The notes under the pieces were generated by a model. The model searched no databases. It saw nothing but the letters and a program-made list of their open reading frames with translations, and was not told the DNA's origin. Below, piece by piece: positions 8,879-17,529 of a stretch of 64,000 nucleotides of DNA (position 1 is the first letter of the stretch; each line of letters starts with the position of its first letter). Source of the stretch: Fodinibacter sp963695175 (lineage in GTDB: Bacteria > Actinomycetota > Actinomycetes > Actinomycetales > Dermatophilaceae); contig CAVOGG010000002.1 in assembly GCA_963695175.1 (NCBI GenBank), positions 372,001 through 436,000 on the forward strand. The letters are read 5' to 3'. A program made the translations under genes and the position numbers.

Positions 8879-9922
8879 ATGAAAGCGATCGTGTACCACT
8901 CCGCCGGGGGGCCGGAGGTCCTGCACCTGGTCGAGCGGCCGGTACCGGAGCCGGGACCGGGAGAGGTCCGCGTGAAGATCCACGTGTCCGGGGTCAACCC
9001 CACCGACTGGAAGCGGCGCGCCGGTGCGTTGCCTCCCGGGATCGCCGAGCAGGTGCCCAACCAGGATGGAGCCGGGGTCGTCGACGCGGTCGGCCCGGGA
9101 GTGTCCGAGTCGAGGCTCGGCCAGCGCGTCTGGGTCTGGGAGGCCGCCTGGCAGCGCTCGAACGGCACGGCACAGGAGTACGTCGTGTTACCCGAGCGGC
9201 AGTCCGTGCCGCTACCTGACAGTGCCTCGTTCGAGCTGGGCGCATCGCTCGGCATCCCCGCCGTGACCGCTCACCGCACCCTGACCGTCGCCGAGGGAGG
9301 ACCAGAGCGCCTGGCCCCAGGCGCCCTGTCCGGCAGGACGGTGCTCGTGGCCGGGGGCGCGGGAGCGGTGGGCAACGCCGCCATCCAGCTGGCCCGCTGG
9401 GCCGGCGCACGCGTGATCACGACCGTGAGCGGACCCGCCAAGGCCGCGCTGGCCTCGGCGGCGGGTGCCGACCACGTCGTCAACTACCGAACCGCTGATG
9501 CCGTCGAACAGGTCCGCGGGATCGCCCCCGACGGCGTCGACCTCTTCGTCGAGGTTGCCCCGGATGCCAACGCCGGCCTGGATCAGGCCGTTGCCGCACC
9601 GAACGCCGTCGTCGCCTTCTACGCCGACGACGGTGCGGCTGAGGTCCGGATTCCCATCCGGGAGGCCATGACCAGGAACCTGCGCTGGCAGGGCGTCCTC
9701 GTCTACACGATCTCGGAGCAGGCCAAGGACAACGCCATCGCCGGCGTCCGCGCGGCTGTCGAGGACGGGGCCCTGCAGGTCGGTGAAGGTGCCGGCGTGC
9801 CACTGCACTGGTTCGCCCTGGAGGACACCGCGCAGGCTCACGCCGCCGTCGAGAACGGGGTCGTCGGCAAGGTCCTGATCGACGTCGCGCTGGACAGCCG
9901 CCAAGGCGAATACCGCGCCTGA
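8879..9922 (+). CDS. NADPH:quinone reductase-like zinc-independent MDR oxidoreductase
   Basis: 347 residues of the medium-chain dehydrogenase/reductase superfamily, quinone oxidoreductase branch. The N-terminal GroES-like domain starts MKAIVYHSAGGPEVLHL and has GEVRVKIHVSGVNPTDWKRR. The NADP-binding Rossmann motif is VLVAGGAGAVGNAAIQLARWAGA near residues 155-180. The structural and catalytic zinc ligands of alcohol dehydrogenases are absent, as expected for quinone reductases. The ATG at 8879 is chosen for homology, because the longer frame from 8480 is antisense to a real gene. There is no strong Shine-Dalgarno sequence. The substrate is unknown. Confidence 0.85.
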   Translation: MKAIVYHSAGGPEVLHLVERPVPEPGPGEVRVKIHVSGVNPTDWKRRAGALPPGIAEQVPNQDGAGVVDAVGPGVSESRLGQRVWVWEAAWQRSNGTAQEYVVLPERQSVPLPDSASFELGASLGIPAVTAHRTLTVAEGGPERLAPGALSGRTVLVAGGAGAVGNAAIQLARWAGARVITTVSGPAKAALASAAGADHVVNYRTADAVEQVRGIAPDGVDLFVEVAPDANAGLDQAVAAPNAVVAFYADDGAAEVRIPIREAMTRNLRWQGVLVYTISEQAKDNAIAGVRAAVEDGALQVGEGAGVPLHWFALEDTAQAHAAVENGVVGKVLIDVALDSRQGEYRA

Positions 9923-9962
9923 CCATCGGCCGACGACAGGGCGTCTCCTTCTTCGGTGTGGG

Positions 9963-11120
9963 TCAGAGGTCGCTCAGCGCCCGGGCGACCTGGTCGATGT
10001 CGTCCTCATGGTTGTAGAAGTGCACGGCCAGGCGGAGATTGCCGTCGCGGGCGGCGCAGACCACCCCCCGTTGCTTCAGCTCCGCGAGCAGCGGCGCAGG
10101 CTGACGGCCTCGCAGGGGTACGGCGACGATGGTGCTGCGGTTGCCCTCGGGGCCGTCGGCGGGTGCCCAGCCGACGTCGGCCAGGGCGGCGCGCAACCGG
10201 TCGGACAGCTCTCGGTTGCGCCGGTAGATGGCTTCGGGGCCGAAGAGGTCGAACACCGACAGCGCCGCCTCGTTCCCGACCGCGGCGAGCCAGCTGATCG
10301 AGTTGTCGAACCGGGACGCCGTGGCCGACAGCTCCATCGTCGGGCCGAAGAAGCTCTCGGACGGGACAGCGCCCGCCTTCCAGCCCGCGTTCGTGGGGAC
10401 GAACCGGTCCTGCGCGTTGGGAGAGAGGTAGCAGTACCCCAGGCCGCGCCCGGCGTTCATCAGGAACTTGTGGTCGGCAGTGGCAAGCACGTCGACGAGC
10501 GCCAGGTCATGGCCGAGCGAGGATGCCCCGACCAGCTGCGACCCGTCCACGAACACCCAGGCGTCGACGTCGCGGGCCAGGCTGCTGATCGCCGGGATGT
10601 CGGAGCGGTGGCCGGTCGCGGACTGGACGGCGCTGAACGCGACCAGGCACGTTCGCTCGTCGACGTGCCCAGCCACGTCGTCGGGTTCGAGCCCACCGTT
10701 GCGGAACGGCACCTGGCGAACCTCGTAACCCTTGCGGGCCAGCTGGCGCCACGGGAAGTGGTTCGAGCTGTACTCACGCTCACCGATGACGACGTTCTGA
10801 CCGTCATGGCCGGGCCCGAACTGGCCGGCGACCAGACCGGCCGCGGCGGAGACCGAGGCAATGAGCGCGACGTCGGAGACGTCCGCCCCCATCAACGCGG
10901 CCGCAGAGACCCGCGAGCTCTCGGCCGCAGCCTCACCGCGAACCCAGTCGGGCCCGGACCTGGTCCACTCGTCGATGTAGCCGTGACTGGCCGCGGCCGC
11001 AGCACTGCTCGTCAGGCCGACGGCCGCCGTGTTGAAGTAGGCCATGTTGTCCGTGGCCGGGAACAACCGCCGCGCCTCGGAGACGTCTGCACCCTGACCC
11101 GCCGCTCCGGGTTCGCCCAT
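9963..11120 (-). CDS. PLP-dependent aminotransferase class V family enzyme
   Basis: 385 residues from ATG at 11120. Fold type I PLP enzyme similar to cysteine desulphurase and isopenicillin N epimerase-like proteins: YFNTAAVGLTSSA near the start, WVFVDGSQLVGA (Asp contacting the pyridine nitrogen), and DVLATADHKFLMNAGRGLGY, in which the Lys after His is the Schiff-base residue. No mobile active-site cysteine loop typical of NifS is obvious, so sulphur transfer is not implied. It follows the deazaflavin oxidoreductase gene by 8 bp and is probably cotranscribed with it. The substrate is unknown. Confidence 0.8.
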   Translation of the reverse strand: MGEPGAAGQGADVSEARRLFPATDNMAYFNTAAVGLTSSAAAAASHGYIDEWTRSGPDWVRGEAAAESSRVSAAALMGADVSDVALIASVSAAAGLVAGQFGPGHDGQNVVIGEREYSSNHFPWRQLARKGYEVRQVPFRNGGLEPDDVAGHVDERTCLVAFSAVQSATGHRSDIPAISSLARDVDAWVFVDGSQLVGASSLGHDLALVDVLATADHKFLMNAGRGLGYCYLSPNAQDRFVPTNAGWKAGAVPSESFFGPTMELSATASRFDNSISWLAAVGNEAALSVFDLFGPEAIYRRNRELSDRLRAALADVGWAPADGPEGNRSTIVAVPLRGRQPAPLLAELKQRGVVCAARDGNLRLAVHFYNHEDDIDQVARALSDL

Positions 11121-11128
11121 GGCCGAGC

Positions 11129-11551
11129 CTAACCCTCGGGCGAAGTCGCCTGGTGACGAGAGGAGTCGTCGTCGATCGTCAGCACGATGAGCGGGCTGTG
11201 CCGCAGCATGTCTGGCAGGTCGGTGCGACCCCACCGCTTGGCGGCCAGCTCGATGAGCGGCCGGCGTTCGTCCGGGTCGGTGACAACTCGAGCCGTCGCG
11301 GGCACATCCGCGACAACGGACTTCTTCAAGTGAACAACGACGTGCGGGTCGGCTCCGATGTTGTAGATCCAGTCCCGCGTCCGGTCGGCTCGTGGCGTGC
11401 CGCTGATGAAGAGCCGGCCGTCGTCATGGTGCAGGAAGATCTCGATGCGCCGCTCCTGGCCGGTCCGGCGGCCCGTCGTCGTCAAGTCGATGACCTGACT
11501 GTGGTGCAACGCCGCTCGGGTCGCGTCACTCAAACCACTCTCAGCGCCCAC
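11129..11551 (-). CDS. Nitroreductase/deazaflavin-dependent oxidoreductase family protein
   Basis: 140 residues from GTG at 11551, which has AAAGGA eight bases upstream; the open frame further upstream is not coding-like. The split-barrel F420-binding family (Ddn-like, DUF385) is indicated by VIDLTTTGRRTGQERRIEIFLHH, RLFISGTPRADRTRDWIYNIGADPHVVVHLK and the C-terminal RHSPLIVLT. Such proteins bind F420 or haem/FAD; the substrate here is unknown. It is the first gene of a two-gene unit with the class V aminotransferase. Two relatives occur at 34804 and 45514. Confidence 0.8.
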   Translation of the reverse strand: MGAESGLSDATRAALHHSQVIDLTTTGRRTGQERRIEIFLHHDDGRLFISGTPRADRTRDWIYNIGADPHVVVHLKKSVVADVPATARVVTDPDERRPLIELAAKRWGRTDLPDMLRHSPLIVLTIDDDSSRHQATSPEG

Positions 11552-11785
11552 AGCACGATCCTTTCGACTGAACCATTCGCCCGTGGCCGCAGCACTGCGC
11601 CGCCGAACGGGCTGTGTAGCCAGGTGAAACAGGTCCGCGGCTCGCGTTAGTCCCCATCCGCGGCACCGCAGGGCTGCCACTCGAGTCCCACCTCACCGGC
11701 CACCAGTGCGCCGAAGCGACGGGCAGACCGGATGCCGCAGCACCGCCCCGGCCGCAGCGGCATCCGATCGTACCCTTGCAGGTAC

Positions 11786-11801
11786 GTAACCAATTGGGTA
11801 C
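11786..11801. promoter_or_regulatory. Candidate ArsR operator upstream of the 11812 operon
   Basis: GTAACCAATTGGGTAC is a 16-bp near-palindrome (14 of 16 positions self-complementary) centred 18 bp upstream of the ArsR start codon. Placement right in the promoter/start region and the AT-rich core AATT fit autoregulation by the adjacent winged-helix repressor. This is inference from position and symmetry. Confidence 0.5.
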
Positions 11802-11811
11802 ATTCAAGGCC

Positions 11812-12129
11812 ATGGACGCGGTGTTGCAGGCCTTGGCCGACCCGAGCAGGCGCACGGTACTGGGGATCCTTCGGGATCATCCGGCGACTGCCGGCCAGCT
11901 GGCCGACGCACTGCCGATCGCCCGGCCCGGCGTGTCCCGGCACCTGCGGGTCCTGCGCGAGGCGGGGCTGGTCGACGTGCGCCAGGAGGCGCAGCGACGC
12001 ATCTACAGCCTGCGGGCGGAGGCGCTGGTCGAGGTCGACGAGTGGCTGGCCGACTACCGCGAGCTGTGGCAGAACCGGCTCGATGCGCTGCACACGGAGA
12101 TCGCACGAGGAAAGAAGGGACGACGATGA
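11812..12129 (+). CDS. ArsR-family transcriptional regulator
   Basis: 105 residues from ATG at 11812 (MDAVLQALADPSRRTVLGIL). The winged helix-turn-helix is clear: ALADPSRRTVL, TAGQLADALPIARPGVSRHLRVLREAGLVDVRQEAQRRIYSL. The cysteine metal-binding ELCVC motif of true ArsR metal sensors is missing; this is the subgroup that pairs with SRPBCC (AHSA1) proteins. The stop overlaps the next start as ATGA, and a near-palindromic operator lies just upstream. It is probably an autorepressor of this three-gene operon, with unknown signal. Confidence 0.85.
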   Translation: MDAVLQALADPSRRTVLGILRDHPATAGQLADALPIARPGVSRHLRVLREAGLVDVRQEAQRRIYSLRAEALVEVDEWLADYRELWQNRLDALHTEIARGKKGRR

Positions 12130-12650
12130 GGATCACGGGAACGATGCGGGCACTCGATGCGACGCGGGGAGCGGTCCGCGTCGAGGACGTCTATGACACC
12201 GACATCGAGGATCTCTGGCAGGCGTGCACCACGCCGGAGCGGCTGGCCCGGTGGATCGCGCAGGTGTCCGGCGACCTGCGCGAGGGCGGGACCATCCACG
12301 CCGTGTTCACGAGCACCTGGAGCGGTCCCGCGAGGATCGAGATCTGCGATGCCCCGCACCACCTGCTGCTCACGACCCAACCGGGCACCGACGACGAGTG
12401 CGAGATCGAGGCCTGGCTGACCGCTGAGGAGCTCGGCACCAGGCTCGTGCTCGAGGAGCGCGGCCTGCCCGTCGACTCGCTGCACTTCCACGGGGCCGGC
12501 TGGCAGGTGCACCTCGAGGACCTCGCACGGTCGCTGGCGAACGGACGCCCGGCACACGCCGGCGGCTGGTCCGCGCAGAGGCCGGCCTCGGACTGGCACG
12601 AGCGCTGGTCCGAGCTCACCCCGGCCTACCAGGACAGGACAGTGGGCTGA
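12126..12650 (+). CDS. SRPBCC (AHSA1-like) family protein
   Basis: 174 residues. START/Bet v1-like fold features are visible: VRVEDVYDTDIEDLWQACTTPERLARWIAQ, a glycine-rich turn LREGGTIHAVF, PARIEICDAPHHLLLTT, and a C-terminal helix with GAGWQVHLEDLARSLANG. Proteins of this type bind small hydrophobic ligands and commonly sit next to ArsR regulators. It is second in the ArsR operon, with 4-bp overlap before and 1-bp overlap (TGATG) after. Ligand unknown. Confidence 0.85.
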   Translation: MRITGTMRALDATRGAVRVEDVYDTDIEDLWQACTTPERLARWIAQVSGDLREGGTIHAVFTSTWSGPARIEICDAPHHLLLTTQPGTDDECEIEAWLTAEELGTRLVLEERGLPVDSLHFHGAGWQVHLEDLARSLANGRPAHAGGWSAQRPASDWHERWSELTPAYQDRTVG

Positions 12651-13018
12651 TGTCCGACCGGATCAGGCTGAACGGGACCACGGTGAACGCCCCCGACCCA
12701 CGTGCCCTGGCCCAGTTCTACGCAGAGCTCACCGATGGCGTCGCCCGTGGCACGTCCCACTGGGCAGCCGTCAGCGGGCCGAACGGGTTCATCGCCTTCC
12801 AGCACGTCGATGACTTCCGACCGCCGACGTGGCCCGGGAACGACGTGCCCATGCAGCTGCACCTGGACTTCGTCGTCGACGATCTGGAGGCGACCGGGGC
12901 GCGGGCCCGTGCCGCCGGTGCCAGGACGTTCGACGTCCAACCGAACGCCGATCACTGCCTGGTGTACGCCGACCCCGCAGGACACCCGTTCTGCCTGTCG
13001 ACCTGGGACCTCAGATGA
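12650..13018 (+). CDS. VOC-family (glyoxalase-like) protein
   Basis: 122 residues. The beta-alpha-beta-beta-beta pattern of vicinal oxygen chelate proteins is visible: LNGTTVNAPDPRALAQFYAELT, then PMQLHLDFVVDDLEATGARARAAGAR and a C-terminal YADPAGHPFCLSTWD. It is the short glyoxalase-like form, and metal-ligand positions are not fully conserved, so it may bind rather than catalyse. It is the last gene of the ArsR-SRPBCC operon, joined by TGATG to the SRPBCC gene. A weak hairpin follows near 13035. Confidence 0.8.
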   Translation: MSDRIRLNGTTVNAPDPRALAQFYAELTDGVARGTSHWAAVSGPNGFIAFQHVDDFRPPTWPGNDVPMQLHLDFVVDDLEATGARARAAGARTFDVQPNADHCLVYADPAGHPFCLSTWDLR

Positions 13019-13240
13019 CTGGTCGACGGTCATCCCGGCTGCGCCGGGCCCCGCGATCAACATGCAGAGCCGGAGCGGCCCGCCCGGGCGCGCCCCGGGG
13101 AGGCCGCGAGGGCCTCGACCCGGGACGCTAGACCCATGAACCCGGGGGGGTGGATACATGGGCCTGCATCGAGTGTGCCACTGCGCCGCGTCTTCCGACC
13201 CCGACACGCACCACATCCGTGCGTGGCTGGTGTTTGACCG

Positions 13241-13417
13241 GTGAGACCCGTCGAGCCGCAGAGCTGGCACCACGGTCTGGTCGCGCGCTGGTGGTCGCTG
13301 TTTCGCGACTCGGGACCCGAGATCGCCCGGCTCACCTCGAACCTGTACTTCTGCGCCGAACCCGTGATGATGCTCGAGCGCGCGGGCTTCAGCGAGGTCG
13401 AGGTGCGCGACGAGTAG
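13241..13417 (+). pseudogene. Internally deleted class I methyltransferase remnant
   Basis: A 58-residue open frame joins the typical N-terminus of a small SAM-dependent methyltransferase (VRPVEPQSWHHGLVARWWSLF, as in families starting 'QPWHHGLVARWWAEF') to a typical C-terminus (YFCAEPVMMLERAGFSEVEVRDE). The whole central Rossmann core with the SAM-binding GxGxG loop is missing, about 180 residues. The frame is kept across the junction near 13320, so this is an in-frame deletion scar. It is most likely non-functional. The GTG at 13241 is the likely original start. Confidence 0.65.
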
Positions 13418-13444
13418 TCGGTGGCCGCTGACAGAATCGTCGTC

Positions 13445-13795
13445 ATGGTGACCGTCGACGACGTACGACGAGTGGCTCGCGCCCTCCCGCGCACGACCGA
13501 GCACCTGATCCACGACCGGGTGAAGTTCCGGGTCAAGCAGCTGGTCTATGTGGCCTTCTCTCGGGACGAGGCCTTGATCGGGTTCGCCTTTCCCAAGGAG
13601 GAGCGGGCGGCACTGGTCGAGAGCGAACCGGACAAGTTCCTGCTCCCGACCGCAGCAGACCTGCGGTTCAACTGGGTCGAAGCGAGGATGGCGATGCTCG
13701 AGGTCGACGAGATGAGCGAGCTGGTCACTGACGCATGGACCATGGTGGTCCCGAAGGGTGTTGCTCGCGACTACCTCAACGGTCTCGGCACCTGA
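13445..13795 (+). CDS. MmcQ/YjbR family protein
   Basis: 116 residues from ATG at 13445 (MVTVDDVRRVARALPRTTEH). It matches the MmcQ/YjbR fold: an N-terminal helix ending in ALP, KFRVKQLVYVAFSRDEALIGFAFPKEER, then DLRFNWVEARMAMLEVDEMSELVTDAWTMVVPK. Members have a CyaY-like fold and are often called DNA-binding, but their role is not settled. An upstream in-frame GTG at 13421 lacks support. It stands alone between a methyltransferase scar and the LysR regulator. Confidence 0.8.
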   Translation: MVTVDDVRRVARALPRTTEHLIHDRVKFRVKQLVYVAFSRDEALIGFAFPKEERAALVESEPDKFLLPTAADLRFNWVEARMAMLEVDEMSELVTDAWTMVVPKGVARDYLNGLGT

Positions 13796-13906
13796 CGGCG
13801 CCCCCGTCACTGCCGCGTCCGTGGTGGCGGGGCGCCCACTCGTGCACGCCCCCGATGCGCTGCAACACGCTCATCCGGGTGGTTCGTCAACGTTAGGTTT
13901 GGGCGC

Positions 13907-14863
13907 GTGACCCCGACCCAGCTGCGCGCCTTCGCCGCCGTGGTGCGGCTGGGGTCGGTGAAGGGCGCCGCCAAGGAGATCGGCGTCAGCGAGGCGGCCG
14001 TGTCCATGCACGTCGCGCAGCTGCGCAAGGAGTTCGACGACGTGCTCTTCGCCCGAACCGCGTCCGGGCTGGCCTTCACCCCGGGCGGGTTGAGGCTGGC
14101 CAGCCGCGCGGTGGAGATCCTCGGCCTCCAGGACCGCACGGTCCGTGAGGTCAGCCAGGCCGGCGACGGTCGGCGGGTCCTCCGGGTGGCGACCTCGAGC
14201 CTCTTCGCCGAGCACGCCGCCCCCGGCCTGATCGACCTGTTCACGAGCCGGGCCGCCGACCTCGAGGTGGAGCTCAGCGTGCACCCGGTCGCCCGCTTTC
14301 CCGCGCTGCTCACGGCCCGCAACGTCGATGTGGCGATCGGTCCGGCGTCGAGCGCCCCACCCGCCGGGTTCGTGCAGCAGCAGGTGCTCGTCTACGAGGT
14401 GCTCACCGTCGCCCGTCCCGACCACCCGCAGGCCGGTCGCGTGCCGACCCACGACCAGGTCCGTCGCCAGACGTGGTACCTGGGGCCGTCCGCGGTCGAC
14501 GAGGACGGGGTGGTGCCCGTGACCCTGCGACGACTCGGCGTACCCGAGCAGCAGCAGCGCATCTTCCAGAGCGACGCGGCCGCCCTCGAGGAGACCAAGC
14601 GCAGCGACGGCCTGACCCTGGCGGTGCGCTTCGCGGTGTCGGGCGACCTGGCAGCGGGACGGCTGGTGACCCTCGACGGTCCCGGCCTGAGCGCCAAGGG
14701 GCGGTGGTCGGCGATGGCCCTGCCCCCGCACGACCAGACCGCCTCGGCCGCCGAGCTGCTGCGCTTCATCACCACCCCGAGGGCCACCCAGGCGATGGTG
14801 CGTGGCGCCGGCGTGAACCTGGGCCGGTTCAAGCCGGCGGTGCACGTCACCCTCTGGAGCTAG
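13907..14863 (+). CDS. LysR-family regulator, likely regulator of the cox operon
   Basis: 318 residues from GTG at 13907. N-terminal LysR helix-turn-helix: TPTQLRAFAAVVRLGSVKGAAKEIGVSEAAVSMHVAQLRKEF. A periplasmic-binding-like effector domain follows from about residue 90 (RRVLRVATSSLFAEHAAPGLI). It converges on the carbon monoxide dehydrogenase operon, sharing a CTAG with the stop of coxE. LysR genes (cutR) next to CO dehydrogenase genes are known in mycobacteria, so control of cox is a reasonable inference. The effector is unknown. Confidence 0.85.
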   Translation: MTPTQLRAFAAVVRLGSVKGAAKEIGVSEAAVSMHVAQLRKEFDDVLFARTASGLAFTPGGLRLASRAVEILGLQDRTVREVSQAGDGRRVLRVATSSLFAEHAAPGLIDLFTSRAADLEVELSVHPVARFPALLTARNVDVAIGPASSAPPAGFVQQQVLVYEVLTVARPDHPQAGRVPTHDQVRRQTWYLGPSAVDEDGVVPVTLRRLGVPEQQQRIFQSDAAALEETKRSDGLTLAVRFAVSGDLAAGRLVTLDGPGLSAKGRWSAMALPPHDQTASAAELLRFITTPRATQAMVRGAGVNLGRFKPAVHVTLWS

Positions 14864-16077
14864 TCCGGCCTCGCGGTGCCCGCGATCGCGTCGAAGACGT
14901 CGTCCAGGCCGCGCAGGGTGTCCGCGGGCAGGAAGGCGTCGCAGAAGGGCAGCGCCGCGGCCATCGGGCCGACCAGCGGCTGGTACCCGGCCACCCCGGC
15001 CCGCGGGTTGAGCCACACGATGCGCCGGGCCCGGCGCCGGGCCCGCGCCATCGCCGCGGCGAGGTCGGCCGGGTCGTCGCTGTCCCAGCCGTCGGACGCG
15101 ATGACCAGCACACCACCCCTGACCGCGTTGCCGTGCCGCGACACCAGGAGCTCTCGCAGGCAGGAGGCCAGGTGCGTGCCGCCGAACCGGTCGGTCACCT
15201 GCTCCCCCGCCAGCGCGACGGCCGCCGCGGCCGACTGGTGCGAGAGCGCCGGGGTCAGCCGGGTCAGCGAGGTCGAGAAGGCGAACGTCTCGGCCCGGCG
15301 GGTGCGCGCGAACGCGCGCATCAGGTGCAGGTAGACGGTGGCGTAGCTCTGCATCGACTGGCTGACGTCGCAGAGGAGCGTGACGGTCAGGGGGCGGCGC
15401 ACGGGGTGGTAGCGCTGAAGCTCCATGGGCTCCCAGCCGGTACGCCGGGAGGCGGCGATCGTCTCGCGCAGCGCGACCCGGTGACCCGTCGGCCGGACCC
15501 GCTGGCGCCGGCTGCGCCGGGTCGGCCAGCGCGGCGCGGACTCCTCCAGCCACCGGCCGAGCACCGCCAGCTCCGCTTCGTCGAGAGCCTCGAGCGGGGT
15601 GTCGGCGATCCGCGCCACCGCGCTCGGCAGCAGGTCGGGCAGCGCCCGCTCGGGGCCGTCATCGTCGTCGGCCGGCGACGTCTGCGGCAGGGTGTGCCAG
15701 GGCAGGCCGCCGGTGAGGTCACCACCCGACGGGGCTCCCCCCATCGGGGCGAGGACGTCCTCGGTCGAGTCGGCCTCGGTGGCCGTCCTGCGGGCGTGGG
15801 GGTCGACCGGGAGCACCGCGTCGCCGAAGACCGCCTCGAAGACGGCGTCGAACACGGCCAGGTCGTGCTGGCGGTTGACCAGGGTGAGCCGGGCCAGCCA
15901 GTAGAGCGAGTGCACCTGCGCCGGCGGCGCGACGTCGAGCGCCTCCGCGAACGCCGCCATCGACCGCAGGGTGACCGGCACTCCGGCGGCCCGCAGCCGG
16001 TGGCCGAGGGCAGCCACCAGGGCCGCGCGGTCGACGCCGGCCAGCACCGGGGGCGGCGGCTGGGCGGAGGTGTTCAC
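14860..16077 (-). CDS. coxE: CoxE-type VWA domain protein (CO dehydrogenase maturation)
   Basis: 405 residues from GTG at 16077; the longer frame to 16194 overlaps coxD and is rejected. The C-terminal half is a von Willebrand A domain with a MIDAS-like DVSQSM (TVTLLCDVSQSM) and RFGGTHLASCL, then GVLVIASDGWDSDDP. The N-terminal half carries the CoxE signature RRSRRQRVRPTGHRVALRETIAASRRTGWEPMEL region. CoxE works with the AAA ATPase CoxD in assembling the MoO2-S-Cu active site of CoxL. It is last in the operon and lies 4 bp after coxD. Confidence 0.85.
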   Translation of the reverse strand: MNTSAQPPPPVLAGVDRAALVAALGHRLRAAGVPVTLRSMAAFAEALDVAPPAQVHSLYWLARLTLVNRQHDLAVFDAVFEAVFGDAVLPVDPHARRTATEADSTEDVLAPMGGAPSGGDLTGGLPWHTLPQTSPADDDDGPERALPDLLPSAVARIADTPLEALDEAELAVLGRWLEESAPRWPTRRSRRQRVRPTGHRVALRETIAASRRTGWEPMELQRYHPVRRPLTVTLLCDVSQSMQSYATVYLHLMRAFARTRRAETFAFSTSLTRLTPALSHQSAAAAVALAGEQVTDRFGGTHLASCLRELLVSRHGNAVRGGVLVIASDGWDSDDPADLAAAMARARRRARRIVWLNPRAGVAGYQPLVGPMAAALPFCDAFLPADTLRGLDDVFDAIAGTARPD

Positions 16078-16081
16078 GCCC

Positions 16082-16954
16082 TCAGCCGAACGCGTAGGTC
16101 TCGAGCGAGGCGAGCACGAGGTCCCGGTCGTCGGGGGTCTTGGCGAGCGCCCCGAGCGCCGGCACCGCCAGCTCCCGGACCAGCTCGGTCGCACCCAGCG
16201 CGGAGAGCGCCGCGACCCAGTTGATCGCCTCGGCCACCCCCGGCGGCTTGTCCATGTCCTGCTCGCGCACGTGGCCGACGAACTGGGCGGCCGACTCGAT
16301 CAGGGCCTGGTTTGCCGTCGGCGCACTGCGTCGCAGGATGGCGACGACGCGGGCCAGGTCGGGGTACTCGAGCCAGTGGTACAGGCAGCGCCGGCGCAGC
16401 GCGTCGTGCAGGTCGCGGCTCCGGTTGGACGTCAGCACCACGATCGGTGGCCGCACGGCCGTGAACGTGCCGAGCTCGGGCACGGTCACCGACCCCTCGC
16501 CGAGCGCCTCGAGCAGGAGCGCCTCGAACTCGTCGTCGGCCCGGTCGACCTCGTCGATCAGCAGCACCGGGGCGCGCGGCCCGTCGTAGCGGATGCAGTG
16601 CAGGATCGGCCGCTCGATGAGGTACTCCTCGCTGAACAGGTCGGCCTCCCCGATCCGCTCGTGCTGTGACTCGGCGATCCGGATGGCCAGCAGCTGGCGC
16701 TGGTGGTTCCAGTCGTAGAGCGCCTCGCTCGCGGTGAGCCCCTCGTAGCACTGGAGGCGCACCAGCGGCACGTCGAGCGCCTTCGCGAGCACCTGTGCGG
16801 CGGCGGTCTTGCCCACGCCGGGCTCGCCCTCGAGCAGCAGCGGCAGGCCCAGGCGAAGGGTGAGGAAGACCGCGGTCGCCATGCCCTCGTCAGCCAGGTA
16901 GCCGTGGTCGTCGAACCGGCGGCGGACCTCCTCGGCGGACGACAGGTCCGTCAT
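16082..16954 (-). CDS. coxD: CoxD-type AAA+ ATPase (MoxR family)
   Basis: 290 residues from ATG at 16954. Walker A is GEPGVGKTAAAQ, Walker B is VLLIDEVDRADDEFEALLLE, and sensor-1-like IVVLTSNRSRDLHDALRRRCLYHWLEYPD follows. In Oligotropha, CoxD is the chaperone ATPase needed to build the Cu-Mo cluster of CO dehydrogenase and partners with CoxE, which is the next gene here. It is coupled to the cytidylyltransferase gene by an ATGA overlap. A second MoxR-type gene occurs at 58150 in another operon. Confidence 0.9.
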   Translation of the reverse strand: MTDLSSAEEVRRRFDDHGYLADEGMATAVFLTLRLGLPLLLEGEPGVGKTAAAQVLAKALDVPLVRLQCYEGLTASEALYDWNHQRQLLAIRIAESQHERIGEADLFSEEYLIERPILHCIRYDGPRAPVLLIDEVDRADDEFEALLLEALGEGSVTVPELGTFTAVRPPIVVLTSNRSRDLHDALRRRCLYHWLEYPDLARVVAILRRSAPTANQALIESAAQFVGHVREQDMDKPPGVAEAINWVAALSALGATELVRELAVPALGALAKTPDDRDLVLASLETYAFG

Positions 16955-17529
16955 CGGTCGTCCTCGAGCAGCGCCTGGTAGTCGTCCCAGGTGTCGACGT
17001 CGCGGGGGGTGTCGCCCTCGACCCGGATCCGGGCAACGTCGTGATCGGCGTCGACGAGCTTCCAGACCGCCTTGTCGCCGTGCAGGCCGGCCAGCGTCTC
17101 GAACATGCTCCGATCGAACCACAGCGGGTGACCCAGCCCGTCGTCGTACGCGCAGACACCGACGGCGTGCCCGCGCGCGCCACCCACCAGCACCTCGATC
17201 GTGTCGACGGTGACCCCCGGCTGGTCTCCGAGCAGGAGCACGACGCCCTCCGCGTCCTCCTCCACCCGGGCCAGGGCCGTGCGGATCGAGGTGGCGCAGC
17301 CGTCCCCGAAGTCGGGGTTCAGCACGACGTCCGTGCCGGTCAGGTCGACGGTCTCCTGCACCGCGTCAGCGGCTCCGCCCAGCGCGACCACCACCTGCGG
17401 CAGGCCGGCAGCCCGGGCCGTGGCCAGGGTGGCGTCGAGCAGCGTGGCCCCCCGGTAAGCGAGCAGCTGCTTGGGCTGACCGAGCCGGCGGGACCCGCCG
17501 GCGGCGAGTACCAGGGCGGCGACGCTCAC
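16951..17529 (-). CDS. MobA-like NTP transferase (molybdenum cofactor cytidylyltransferase type)
   Basis: 192 residues from GTG at 17529. The nucleotidyltransferase signature LAAGGSRRLGQPKQLL opens the protein. QVVVALGGAADAVQE, LNPDFGDGCATSIRTAL and VVLLLGDQPGV follow, the last being the Mg-binding Asp strand. These features match the MobA/MocA family that adds CMP (or GMP) to molybdopterin. CO dehydrogenase carries the cytosine dinucleotide form, so a CMP-transferring role is the natural inference. It is coupled by GTGA to the XdhC-YHS gene and by ATGA to coxD. Confidence 0.85.
   Translation of the reverse strand: MSVAALVLAAGGSRRLGQPKQLLAYRGATLLDATLATARAAGLPQVVVALGGAADAVQETVDLTGTDVVLNPDFGDGCATSIRTALARVEEDAEGVVLLLGDQPGVTVDTIEVLVGGARGHAVGVCAYDDGLGHPLWFDRSMFETLAGLHGDKAVWKLVDADHDVARIRVEGDTPRDVDTWDDYQALLEDDR

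Noticed and set aside
12626..13810. 394-residue minus-strand frame
   Set aside because: Antisense to the VOC and MmcQ genes; no coding signal.
13871..15553. 560-residue minus-strand frame across LysR and coxE
   Set aside because: Antisense to the LysR gene and out of frame within coxE; no recognisable domain.
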